64,000 bases of DNA from Eublepharis macularius (lineage: Eukaryota; Chordata; Lepidosauria; Squamata; Eublepharidae). Both the position numbers and the translations under genes were made by a program. A model generated the notes under the pieces. The model was not told where the DNA came from. It did not search any database and saw only the letters and a program-made list of their open reading frames with translations. This document shows, piece after piece, positions 53,391-64,000 of this stretch. Within the stretch, counting starts at the first letter, position 1, and every line of letters starts with the position of its first letter. The stretch is from assembly GCF_028583425.1 (NCBI RefSeq), contig NC_072799.1:89576217-89640216 (forward strand), in the 5' to 3' direction.

Positions 53391-54860
53391 TTCACGCTCC
53401 CGCGGAGCCTCAGCGGAGCTATGCGGCAATTAATGGATATTTCACGTTGCCTTAGGTGAGAACTTGACTGTGTGCCCGCTGAAACACCTGTACTTATGTA
53501 CGTGGCTGGAGGCATAACAGACTAAAACGTCCTTCGACGGGCGCGTCTCAGCCGTTAATTTAGTCGTGTTTGCGGTTCCCGTGTCAAACGGACTGAAGAG
53601 AGCTTTTCCCACAGGGCTCCTAAGCTGCCAGGCGCGCCTTCAAGGGCCGGCCCCCTCCCCTCTTCGCCTCCGCGCTCTCGACGGCTCGGCCGTCTGAGGG
53701 CTCCCGAGGACAGGCTGGCGAGGGCCGCGGAGTGACGTGACGCGCGGCCACTGAAAGTGAGCAGAGGCACCTCCCTCAGCCCACTAGGAGGGAAAGATTT
53801 CCCTCACGGCGCGCCGATTGGCGGAGACGAGTGCCCGCCTTCGCGCGCCGTCCGAGAGGCGGGCCTTGAGCCCCGAGGGCGCCACTCAGGACGAAGAACT
53901 GGGCAAGAGACGCTGGAGCGGCACTCGCGTCGACGAATGAGCGGCCGAGGCGTTTGTTCCTGTTTGAGAGCCACTCGCCAATGGGGACGGGGCTGAGGCG
54001 GGGAGGGGGACGGGGCTGCCTGCCGAGTTTGTGGGGAGGGAGACGGAGTCGGGAGAAAGCCGGAGAGGGCGGGGGAGAGAGACCGAAGCCGTTTGTCGGT
54101 CTGGGTCGGAAGGAGTCCTGACAAGGCAGGCGGCTGTGAGGCGGAGACGGCGGCGGCGCGGGAAGTCTTCGGGCTGCTGCCTCGGCGACGCCCGCCTCAG
54201 CCGGGAGGAGGAGCGGCGGCAGGAGGTGAGCCCACCTGGGAGCCGAGCCGGGTCCCCTCAGGCGATGAGGCGCTGGCGAGGGAGGCTGGGCGGCGCGCGC
54301 TTCTTCCAACTGAAATCGAACGCTCGGGGAGGCCGCCGCGAGCCCCGCGGGATGAACGGCGGGACTCGGCGACCGCGGGCGGGAGCACGAGGCGGCCTCT
54401 TTTGTTTACAGCCCGAGGGGGAAGGGGGGCGTCAGTCCCTCCTCTCCCCCCCTCCCTGCGGTCGCCCTTAGAAACCCCGCGGCGGCGGGGGGGGGGGAGG
54501 TCGCCCCCAATTGCCTGCCGCTGCCCCCCTCTGGTCACCCGCCCGCCCGCTGCATGTCCGACCTGCCCCGTTGGCTGCCTGGCGGCCAGCTGTTCGCTGG
54601 CGCATCCCTTGTCGCCGCGGGGAGGGGGGGCAGGCCCTCCCGGCCCTGTTGCCGCCCCTCTCCGGGGCACGCGACGGGGGGATAAGCCGCGGCCGGCCCT
54701 CCTCTGCCCCGGGCGAGGGGACTGCGCGCAGGGAGGCGGGGAGGAGCCTTTCCCCTCGTGCCCCCGCAGGCAGCCCACTTCCTGGCCGGCGATGCTCGCT
54801 CGGGTCTCTCCGAACTCTTTTTAGGAACTCTGGCGCGTGCACGTGAGCACCGGGGACCTG
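53390..54860 (+). promoter_or_regulatory. Large CpG island, probable promoter (FRYL by synteny)
   Basis: About 1.5 kb of very CpG-rich DNA with a CRE-like TGACGTGACG (53733), CCAAT boxes (attggc 53817; ccaat 53979), and long G/C runs. Several overlapping frames on both strands are typical chance frames of such DNA. In human, FRYL lies head-to-head with OCIAD1, so this island ~25 kb upstream of the OCIAD1 island and pointing away could be the FRYL promoter. That identity is inference only. Confidence 0.6.
54000..54225 (+). other. Candidate non-coding first exon
   Basis: A strong plus-strand donor, CAGGAG|gtgagc, occurs at 54225/54226 inside the CpG island, as expected for a leader exon. The start is unknown. 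No FRYL coding sequence follows up to 64 kb, so the first coding exon would lie beyond the window. Confidence 0.35.
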
Positions 54861-55040
54861 GCCTGGCTTCTAAGTCCACCATCATGATTTTAAAAAGAAA
54901 TCTGTAATGATGCAGAATTTAATGTATTTGGGTGTGTGTGTGTGTGTGTGTGTATCATTGGAGTCAGGCGTGTCTTGCGAACTTGTATTGGCTCCAGCAA
55001 AATGATGCTGGGATCTCCACTATGGTGGTCGCATGTGCCC
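54839..55040 (+). repeat. Direct repeat, first copy
   Basis: taagtccaccatcat, tctgtaatgatgcagaattt and gtcttgcgaacttgtattgg recur in order at 55603-55795. Copies are ~765 bp apart and moderately diverged. A (TG)n tract interrupts this copy. Confidence 0.75.
54932..54953. repeat. (TG)n microsatellite
   Basis: Eleven uninterrupted TG dinucleotides inside the first direct-repeat copy, absent from the second copy. Confidence 0.9.
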
Positions 55041-55602
55041 TTGCACGCGTACACAGAGGGCTGACTTGGGGCGTGGGCGTGACCTCTTCCTCTCTGCCCA
55101 CGTACCAGAGGTTAGCCGCTGCCAGCCGGGGGCTCGAAGGAGAGCAGCGTGAGGGGGAGGAGGAGGAGGAGGAGGGGCCGTGGTGTGAGTGCCAGCTCCA
55201 CGTGTGGTAGGACAACAAGGGCCCTCTGTTGAGGAGGAGCATGGAACAAGTTAGGCAATGCGCCTTTGTTGTGCCAGCCAGCTCTTGTGTTTTTTGCCCT
55301 GCAGGCCCAACAGGCTTACCAAAATTCTGTTATGTGGGGGGGGGGGATGCATTCCGTTGTTGTACTTGAGGCTGTTCATGCTTGGGGACAGTGCAGCAAA
55401 GTCTCTTGGGCAGGGTGCCACTTGATTTTAGTTAATGTCTCTAGTCCTGAGTCTTGTCTCTGAGCTGCAGAAATAAACTGTGTTAAGAAAATTATGATCT
55501 TTTGTTGTGTAAAATTAAACATTCTCATTACATATATATATTTCTGGACTGTTGTGATCAGGACCCAAATATGGGACTCCGGAAGCAATTAAGTACACTT
55601 TA

Positions 55603-55795
55603 CGAGAGCATGGGGGACGTGGCCTAGGTAGTAAGTCCACCATCATATTTTTACAAATTCTATAATGATACAGAATTTTTGTGATGGATTATTGGACTGA
55701 TGGGATGAAGTCAGGCATGTCTTGCAAACTTGTATTGGCCCAGCAAAAAGATGCTAGGAACTCAACTATTGTGGTAGCATGTAGATGTTGTTTGG
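55603..55795 (+). repeat. Direct repeat, second copy
   Basis: Counterpart of 54839-55040 (gggacgtggcctaggtagta, taagtccaccatcat, gtcttgcaaacttgtattgg). Confidence 0.75.
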
Positions 55796-56399
55796 AAAAC
55801 AATACACTGCTAAGTCCAAATGACACACGTCCAGTTGCAAAATGTTTACTTACATTAATATCAGGGCTATGAATTGCAATTTATCTTCATTGATACCTTG
55901 AAGAATTTCAAATATGGGGCAGTATATAGAAATTTGTATTTGAAATCAACCTCTGAGGATTTCCTGGCTATAATATTACTGTGTGTTGTATAGTGGAGGC
56001 TAGGGCTCAATAGAATTTATATAAAAATTACTAGTATTAAAATTCCTATTGGTAGTATTGATATTGTATTTGGGTGATCACATAGTATGGTCAGCATGCC
56101 TTCAAGGAGTGGGAACTGAAGATGTGGTATATGTTCCTGTACCCTTCTGTCCTTGCATCGTGGCTAGAAAAACAAGTGTTTTCTTCAGGGAGGTGGTTTG
56201 TATGGTTCACTCATTTCTTTTTCCCCAGGCTATTTTGTGGAATGCCACCCAATTTGGGAACACATTACAAATCTCAAATACAAAACGTCTTGTGGCCATG
56301 GAGCTCGAGACAAAATCTATGATAGAGATAGTTAGGAAAACAAAATGGCCAGAATTGTAGTACTCTGGTGTACATCTATGGCACAAACACAGTTCTAAC
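55796..56399. other. Unassigned sequence
   Basis: The 103-codon frame at 56049-56360 has no recognisable domain or splice context. Treated as non-coding. Confidence 0.4.
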
Positions 56400-56462
56400 T
56401 GTTGCAGGATTTTAGTCCAGTGACACCTTAGAGACCAACAAGATTTTCACAGTGTAAGCAGA
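56400..56462 (-). repeat. PLE tail fragment, third family
   Basis: gcaggattttagtccagtga then caccttagagaccaacaaga matches the distal tail layout (gtccagt.g.acctta.agacca) of the family at 20.32-20.41 kb. It is truncated before the hammerhead-like block. Confidence 0.5.
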
Positions 56463-56464
56463 AT

Positions 56465-57010
56465 GAATAGTATAGCACTGCAGAAAAGGACAATCAAAAT
56501 GATCAAAGAACGGGATTGCTTTCTCTACAGGAGAAGGCAAAGGAGATCAGTGCTTTTTAGTTTAGAGAGAAGTTCAGAGGGAACATGACATAAAATTATG
56601 TGCGGAGTAGAGGAAAATGAACTTTTTCTCCTATAACTCTAAAACTTCTAGACACCCAGTGAATTTGAAGGGCAATGGATTTAGGATAGACAGAAGGAAA
56701 TACTTCACTCAAAGTAATTGACTTACAAAAAGCTTGACACAGGGTGTAGTGTTGACCACAAGTTTAACTGGTTTTAAAGGAGATTAGACTCATTCATGGA
56801 TGATAAGTCTATAGATTGCTATTAGCTGCAGCAGCCAAATGGAACCTTCATGCTTGGAGAGAGCAATTCTCCGAACACCAACAAGGGCAACAACAAGGGA
56901 AGTTTTAGTTTCCATGCCCTACTTGTATGCCTTTGGGGGGCATCTGCTTCGCTGCTATGTGAAACACTGTGCTTGACTAGATGGCCAGTATTTGTAGTAC
57001 TGCTGCCGTG
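56465..57010 (+). repeat. CR1-type LINE 3' end
   Basis: ggacaatcaaaatgatcaaa, ggaaatacttcactcaaagt, ttttaaaggagattagactc, attcatggatgataagtcta and gcttgactagatggcc form the standard CR1 3' region in order. It is 5'-truncated, the usual outcome of LINE insertion. Confidence 0.8.
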
Positions 57011-58249
57011 CAGCATGAGCAGCTCCCCCCACCTGTCATGTCCGTTTTTTTTGTGGTGATGAAGAATAGAAGTAGTTTTTCCTCCATCTCAGTATCTGTA
57101 GCCCTCCTTGCCTTGCTCAGTTGATGGCTAATGCACTGATCACAAGGTTATAAGGCCTGTGTAATGAAGGCATATTTACATGGGTGAAGAGCAGATGTGT
57201 CTGAAGCTTCAGAAGCTTATTAACCAAATGAGAATACATTCCTTCATATTAGGTGTGTTGCTGTGCAGGCAGTGACCAAACAACACAGAATAATCGAATT
57301 TCTATGTAACCTTTGTACTTGTGGAAAGTAAGTAAAGCAAATTATCCAAACAATGCATTTGTTACAATAAGACAGGAGTACTGCCAGCGGGCCAGCTACA
57401 TTGTATTCTGGTAGATTTTTGTTTCTGTGTTACAATATTCTTCCTGCAGTTGCAACTTAAGTTATGTGGGAAAAGTTCAGAAGATCAAGGAACAAGTACT
57501 AGAAAATTTCAGCCATGCATATCTGGTGCAGCTGCTGTTATTTTAGATACGAGCTACAAGAAAGATTTCTGTGAATAAGTCTATAACTTGTCTTATTAAT
57601 GGTATATGATAGAGACAAAAGATTGCTTGCATTGGATTTCCATTGATTTCCCCTGCAGATCACTTACAGGCTCTTCCCACTATTCCTGGCTCCCTCCACC
57701 AATCCTAGGAGCAGGATCTGGGGGGAGCAGAGAAGGAAAGGGAAGGTGAGAAAGTTCTTTGTTAAGCATTGTTTGGAATTTTGTGCTTAGGATTCACGTT
57801 AAGGTTTCAGTTTCACTACAGTTGTTTATTGTTTTATTCCGATGCAGGTCAATTAAAGCTGGTGAGCAGAGAAAAGATTAGGGTCATATAGATGAATTGG
57901 GGATTTAAATCTTGGCCTTCATTAGAGTGATTATAAAGATGAAAGCATACATTTAAACTTTAGAAATCAAGATATACAATGTTGGCAGAACAATTCCAAA
58001 CCTAGATGAGTGGCATATCTTCCTGTGACTTTTTTGAGACTGACTTTTGGCCTGGTTATGCCATTGCTTTGGTATAACTAGTGCATGATCTGCTGCTGTG
58101 ATATGACAAGGTGTATTTTTCCTTGTTGATTTTGTTAGATCTTTTTGTGGCCTGTGATAAGGTCAGCCTTTGGTGGCAAAGAGTTTCTACTGGTCATCTT
58201 CCTGGGGTTTATAGTGTGGTGTGTCCCAATATACTGTGTTTACCCATGC
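57011..58249. other. Unassigned sequence
   Basis: No exon, RNA gene or repeat recognised. By synteny it may be FRYL intron. Confidence 0.4.
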
Positions 58250-59040
58250 TCTTACAGCCCTTTAAGTGAGGTCATCTTTAGCTTCATAGTGGAGCATCAT
58301 TAAGATACTGATGACACCCAGCTAGATAGCTCTTTGTTTCAGCCTCCATATGCTTTGATCTCTGCACTGAATCTTTTCCATATGCTGTGGTCAAGTGGAT
58401 GAGGGGAAACAAGCTGAAATTAAGTTCCAATAAGATGAATGTGATAAAGGTGGGAGATCAAGAATTGATAAATCATTCTGTCATCTACATTTGACCTGTA
58501 ACCTGTCATTCTATCTGGAATCTGTCAGTATAGTGACTCTGATTTACATTTCTGCAACTTTGAGATTGGGCTACTGTAATCTACTGTGTAGGGGTGTCCT
58601 CAAAGATACATTTCAGCTAGTTCAGAATGCAGCTACCTGATTTTTGTTGAGTATGGAGTGGTGAGAACACAATGCTAATCCTGGAGCAACCACTTTGGTT
58701 ACTTATTGCCTGGCTCAGTTAAAGGTCCTGGTTTTTATCTATAAAGCGCTTCACAACGTGGAGCCATCGTAGCTTCCTCCCGCTGTATCAACAATTCACA
58801 TGTGAACTTGGGTCTTTTCTTGAGTTGCTTCAGCTGGTGACCTATTCCACCAGGTACAGTTCTCTGACTAGAATATGCTGATTTATAGTGTTGGTCCCCC
58901 TGTAGAGGGGAGTAAACTTCTGGAAGTTCATAGTCTTCCCTCTTTACAAGCTTTTCAAAACTCTGCAAGGTAGTCCTGTTTTAAAGAGTTTTTCCAGGTT
59001 AGTTCTGTGAACCTGAATGGCACACAAAGAGCTCATGGGA
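58250..59040 (+). repeat. L2-like LINE RT C-terminus and 3' part
   Basis: With several breaks the plus strand decodes as DDTQL, WLRGNKLKLSSNKMNV-like sequence (58.4 kb), RLGYCNLLCRG (58.57 kb) and VFIYKALHNVEP (58.74 kb), the usual order of an L2-like ORF2 end. Confidence 0.65.
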
Positions 59041-60564
59041 ATAAAGTAGTTCAGAGACGTTTATAGAAAGAGATACACGAGCCATTGCCAGTAATCCAAG
59101 TGTGAATATATACAGATGAAAACACATGCAGTTAAACTACTGAGCGTGGAGCTCCTGTGTATACTTGTTATTTATTGTGAAACCTTGTGTGCCACTTCCT
59201 AATAAAGGACTCAAGAACAAATTGTGTTGAGCTGCAAAACCTTTATGGATTATTCATCAACATACCAGTTATCAGTAATCTTTAGTTATGGATTTTCACA
59301 TGCAAATGGGCTTTCTTACACTGGCTCTTTTTGATCTCTTTCTCTGAATTTTGATGTAGTTTAGCTCTTTAATCATAAAAGGTTGCTGACTCCATCTTCT
59401 AAAAAACAAGCAGTACTGATTCCTCATCATCACAACTAGCTAGAAGACTCAGTATGTGACAAAGAATGTCTTACACCTCTACCATCATAAAGAAGTTTTC
59501 CTGTGGCTGAGAAGTATGTAACTATTAAAAATGGAATCAACTTGAAGAACTGTGTATGTGCTTTCCAGAGAGTGGCTGTATTTGTATATTTCCCCCCCCC
59601 CCAAGGACATGTAAAGTTTTTTCTTTATCGCAACTTCCTCTGTTTTCCACTCCGTTCCTAATGCATAGCTATAAGAGCATGCGTACACATATCTATGCAT
59701 GTATGCATACACTTAGGAATATTTATGCAGTGGGACAGGGAGGAACAAACAAAACTGTACAGAAAATGAGAATGGAGAACACAGATAAGGAAGATGTAGT
59801 GCAGATGAGAGGTACTATGTAAGGAAGTAAATGTTTGCAGCAGTGTGCTTCACCAGAGCATCCCCTTCTTTGTAATAGCTGCACTAGTAACTGTCATATT
59901 TCACAAGTACTCTCTATTATGGCATACCTCTAGGCAAAGCACTTCCACTAATAAAATGTAATGGGTTTTTAGGTTTCATGTGCTGTTACCAGCGTTGCCA
60001 ACTGTCTGGAGGAAAACAGTCCTGTTCCATCCTGTCCCGTTAATAGAGATTCGGTCACCCGTTTCCACAAATTAAACTTCTGTTAAAGGGTAGGACATTT
60101 TTGTTGGCAACCCTAGATGTCATAGATGCATTTGGATTAACTCCCAAGTGTTCCAGTTGTAGTGATCTCTTCCTATGTTTTGGTTGCCAGAGCTGATCTT
60201 TTCCTCCTCCAGTTTTCCTTGATATATGTACTGTAATTTATCTCATGAGCCAGAGAACCTTTACCTATAGATTTGGATTGTAGTATGCCTACCACACTTT
60301 GCAAGTGAGATCCCCATCCAATTAGTTCAGGTTAAGTGTGTGTGTTTTAAACACAGGACAGTGAAATGAGAATGAGGGAGATTGGGTGTAGGCATTTTAC
60401 ACGTTTTTGATGCTGAATTTATAATAAGTGTTCTGTTAGTTCTGAGTCTTATTCGTAGATGGGAAACTAGTAGCTTGTTTATTACAATACTAGCTCCTGG
60501 GATATTGCCTGATAGTCCATGAGTGGACTTCATTTTGGGGGAAGTGTTTGAATAGTCTGGAGAG
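59041..60564. other. Unassigned sequence with one small repeat
   Basis: The only structure seen is at 59994-60115, related to the gggttgcc/ggcaaccc element at 30.66 kb (ends gttgccaac and ttggcaacccta). Confidence 0.4.
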
Positions 60565-60793
60565 CAGGGTTTTTTTTCTGGGAAAAGAGGTGGTGGAACT
60601 CAGTGGGTTGGCCTCAGAGAAAATGGTTACATGGCTGGGGGGCCCCGCCCCCTGATCTCCAAACAGAGGGGAGTTTAGATTGCCCTTCGTGCCCCCTGTC
60701 TGGAGATCAGGGGGCGGGGCCACCAGCCATGTGACCATTTTCAAGAGGTTCCGGAACTCCGTTCCACCGCATTCCCGCTGAAAAAAAGCCCTG
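60565..60793. mobile_element. Foldback hAT MITE, copy D
   Basis: Ends CAGGGTTTTTTTT and AAAAAAAGCCCTG with a perfect 8-bp target duplication ctggagag at 60557-60564 and 60794-60801. Same family and orientation as copy A; internal palindrome ctgatctccaaacagagggg / ctgtctggagatcag. Confidence 0.92.
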
Positions 60794-60801
60794 CTGGAGA
60801 G

Positions 60802-62480
60802 CATCTAAATATGAACTGTAGTGAGCGGATATGGCAGGTCATATGTAATGAACAGTGTTTCAGGGAACTACCATTCTATCAATGATAGTATATGTCACAT
60901 CAACAGTCTGGCGTAGGAGAGCATAACAACTAGAAATATGCATGGTTATAGAATGGTTGTCTGCATCTCTACTATTGGAATTTGTAAGAAATCTACCAGT
61001 ATTGTGTAATATTTTGCTTTTCACATGATGATATAATTGTGAGACTTAATATCAGACATCCTTTTAAAGAAATTAAAACTTAAGTTTTACATCTAAAATT
61101 GCATAAGTTCTAGGGAAATAAGTTTGTTGAAAAGCATGGCCTGCTTATACTTTATGCTAGTATGTTATATTTACTGATAGTGAATAAGCGGAGTGACTTA
61201 AAATACTTTTAAATTTTATTTTGCTCTAAAATAATAGTTTTTGTGTCACAGTATAATGAACATCTTAAGCATAGCCCTTGTTTCCAGTAATTGTGTACTT
61301 GTGAAGTTAAGTGTTGCCTTAATTTTGTCTTCTGTGAAGATAGAGTTGCCTTCTGCACTACCACAAATGGAGTAAATTATTGAAAGTTCTGCTTTTACAA
61401 TCCCCAACCCCCAAATTTGTCAGTGTTAGGTCCTTTAGCTATCTCAAACAACTTGCTGAACTTTCTGGCTTTTCTCAAGAACTCCACACTAAATTTAAAC
61501 CACCCACTGATTTTTAGTTGGTCAAAATAATGTATGATGCCAACATCTAATGGAAAGGCTTTGCAGACTAGCAATATTTTCCCTGGTTTGTATTTTACTC
61601 TTTACTCCAGACAAATGGGAGTGGTTTTGTAGTTTACAGCACTTTATCATTTTAACTCTTTCCTCACAGTGAAGCATGTAGTCCTGTTTCCACTGATTTA
61701 TCTCTCCCCCCCCCCCCATATTTTTGTAACTTATTAAGGATAGTTCACACCATTAAATTCTTGGCTCCAAATTGTTATTTGCAGATGTAGCCCCAACTGC
61801 TTAGAGCTTTAAGGCATCATCCTTTGGTGACAGCTTTAAGGCTGCTGTTCACCATTGTTGCAGAGCTATTTTAACTTCATAATAATCAGGGTGGGGAGGA
61901 ACAGTAGTGTCCTGCTGCAAGGCTATTCCACTGATAAATTTGGAATAGCAGTTGCTTGGGTGGTGCATGCTCTGCTTCCTTCTTTTTATAGTCTTTTTAT
62001 GATAATTGTTCATGCACTTTTAATGTGTTAGGATTATGAGCTGTATTGTGAACTTGTCATGGTGAGTGTGTTGTATATTCAAACTGAACATCTTCCAAAA
62101 GTTTCCATAGGGTAAGCAGGAGCTTTTTATGAGTCCTTGAGATTTACCACTGTTTAATTTTGGATTATTTTTAACTTGCCTGAAAACCTTGGATAAAGGC
62201 CAGGTAAACTATTAGTAGGGTATAGCAATTGACATGAGAGTGAGAAGTTTTAAAATATTGATGTGTGTGTGTGTGTGTCAACTAGGTAGCTCTTTCTATA
62301 TTTAAACCTTGGGCAGTATGTTCCACAAACAGCCCACATACTGCAGCCTTTCAGATGCTTGGGGAAAAGTTTGTTTTGGGGTCTGAGTGTAGGGGTATAA
62401 AAAACAAGGGGGTTGGTCATTATCTGGTATGCTCCAGTGCTTGGTTGGTGAATCTGTACATTCTGGGTTCTGCAAGCTGT
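60802..62480. other. Unassigned sequence
   Basis: AT-rich with poly-C (61707-61719) and (TG)n (62262-62278) tracts. No gene or transposon signature was found. Confidence 0.4.
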
Positions 62481-62489
62481 GCTCACTCC

Positions 62490-63970
62490 TTTTTTTAAAA
62501 AAAAAATTATTGGTGAGTACATACGTTATTCAATACACAAATTCCCCGTCTTATCTAAATTATATCAGCCCCCCTTCCCCCCTCCTTACTGACTTCCAAC
62601 AGCTTTCCAACCCCAAACCCCTCTTATTACTCAAATTACTCTTAACCATAATTTTTCTAAATCCTATATATGTTATATCACTTATTCTAAGCATGTTCAA
62701 ATTCTTCTATATCTCCAATTTTCTAATATATCAATCTACATTTCACTGTTTAAACTATGTATTTTTAATACAATCTCCTTATTACTAATATTAGCTTAGA
62801 TTAATTAATAGCTAAGTTTCCCCATTAATGGTAAAGTTACTTCTCTCTCCCCTTTATAAAGTCACATATTAATAATTCTCAAACTGCCACAATCCTCCTT
62901 TCACATCCCATTTTTTTTCTAGATATTGTTTCAATTTCTCCCAGTCTGCAATATATTCTCCTGGATCAAGATCTTTAAGTTTTCTTGTCATTTTGTCTAT
63001 CTCAGCCATGTACAGCAATTTGTAAATCCAATCTTCTATAGTTGGTATTTCTTGCACTTTCCATTTCTGCGCATACAAAATTCTTGCTGCTGTAGTCATG
63101 TAAAATAGCAATGTTCTGTACTGCCTTGGAACTTCTTCCATTCCCAAGTTCAGTAGCAACAACTCTGGGTTCTTATTTATTTGGGTTTGCAAAACCTCAT
63201 TAATTATTTCTATTATATCTCCCCAGTATTGCTTAGCTACCTCACAAGTCCACCACATATTATAAAAGGATCCTTCATGCTTTTTACATTTCCAGCATTT
63301 ATCTGACATATTTGCATTTCCATGCGCAATCTTCTTAGGCGTTAAATACCACCTATACATCATTTTGTATACATTCTCTTTAATGTTGGTACAAGTTGAA
63401 ATCTTCAAAGTATTTTTCCACAAGTATTCCCATGATTCCATTGTTATTTCTTTATGAAGGTTTATTGCCCATTTCACCATATGGACTTTGACTGTCTCGT
63501 CTTCCGTATACCATTTTAAAAGTATTTTGTATATTTTAGAAATATCTTTTTTGCCTTCTTGTAGAATCACTTCTTCTAACTCCGAGTTTTTTAGTCTTAT
63601 TCCTCCCTTTAGACAGTCCGAGTTGTAAAGATCCCTAATTTGCCTATATTGAAACCATCCATAGTGAGGAGATAACTCTTCTTGTGTCTTTATTTTTGGT
63701 ATTCTGTGTTCTATCGACATTATCTCTTTATAAGTTAAACATTGTTGTTCATTATAAACAGTTCTCGGATCTATTACTTCATATGGTACCACCCATGAAG
63801 GGATACCACTTTCCATGTAATTCTTATATTTCTTCCAGATTGTGAAAAGGCTTCTTCTGATATAGTGATGCAAAAACATAGAGTCCGCTTTAACTTTATC
63901 ATACCACAAATAGGCATGCCATCCAAACAACTTTTTGTGTCCCTCCAAAGTCAGCAGTTTCATTTGTGAT
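62490..63970 (-). mobile_element. L1 LINE, 3' portion
   Basis: The minus strand holds the ORF2 C-terminus and a ~370-bp AT-rich 3' untranslated region ending near 62490-62515 in A/T runs. An in-frame TAA lies just upstream of the first ATG, so the copy is truncated or broken at about 63970. Confidence 0.8.
62869..63963 (-). pseudogene. L1 ORF2p C-terminal 364 residues
   Basis: Part of the L1 endonuclease/reverse transcriptase polyprotein. It covers the region after the RT: GWHAYLWYDKVKADSMFLHH near the start, WAINLHKEITMESWEYLWKN, and the C-terminal zinc-knuckle-like block CWKCKKHEGSFYNMWWTC with QYWGDIIEII. It ends QFENY-stop. The frame is open for 1.1 kb without damage. Endonuclease and RT domains are absent from the window, so it is not functional as seen. 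Confidence 0.85.
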
Positions 63971-64000
63971 TTTTATAGTTTATCTTTAGGCTACTTATGT

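Noticed and set aside
54093..54824. Open frames of 243, 193 and 146 codons in the large CpG island
   Set aside because: They overlap each other in several frames and on both strands, are Arg/Pro/Gly-rich and show no domain. Stop codons are simply rare in such GC-rich DNA.

Overview
This is vertebrate nuclear DNA, most probably from a squamate reptile (lizard or gecko grade). The evidence is spliced OCIAD1 exons combined with a squamate-type repeat load: an RTE/BovB LINE fragment, SINEs derived from 5S rRNA that appear to carry a BovB-type tail, L1, L2-like and CR1 LINEs, a Penelope-like element (PLE), a DIRS retrotransposon and hAT transposons. There is no bacterial gene, CRISPR array or operon. 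Nearly all long open frames are transposon coding sequence or chance frames in GC-rich or repetitive DNA.

Host genes. Four exons of OCIAD1 are visible on the minus strand (about 21.1 kb, 19.4 kb, 18.2 kb and 1.8 kb). Splice sites and codon phases agree wherever neighbouring exons were both found. The exon that should lie between the 18.2 and 19.4 kb exons was not located. The 3' end of the gene lies left of the window. A CpG island at 27.7-28.2 kb with ETS, CCAAT and NRF1 motifs is the probable OCIAD1 promoter. A second, larger CpG island (53.4-54.9 kb) carries a plus-strand splice donor. From the human gene order it may be the FRYL promoter, but no FRYL coding exon is visible.

Mobile DNA, left to right: a 1.0 kb non-autonomous hAT with perfect 8-bp target duplication (0.35-1.36 kb); a minus-strand PLE with GIY-YIG endonuclease (3.5-4.4 kb); a tandem triplication (4.15-13.64 kb) whose 3,911-bp unit fuses PLE, L1 ORF1 and hAT sequence, followed by the rest of the dead hAT transposase; L2-like and SINE debris with several PLE tails (15-26 kb); a BovB 3' end (27.0-27.5 kb); a ~60-bp minisatellite (31.2-31.8 kb); a palindromic MITE inside an L2-like copy (33.6 kb); a 3'-truncated CR1 (37.4-39.2 kb); an ORF1-only L1-type insertion with a 20-bp target duplication (39.3-40.9 kb); a nearly intact ~5.9 kb DIRS element (45.3-51.2 kb); and a partial L1 ORF2 at the right edge. 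Four copies of one small foldback hAT MITE lie at 17.7, 19.7, 30.4 and 60.6 kb.

The observations most worth following are: (1) hammerhead-ribozyme-like motifs in PLE tails, with compensatory changes in stem II between families; (2) the DIRS gag and reverse transcriptase frames lying in phase and separated by one UGA codon; (3) the triplicated chimeric unit; (4) the ORF1-only L1-type insertion; and (5) a 90-bp inverted duplication inside a LINE.
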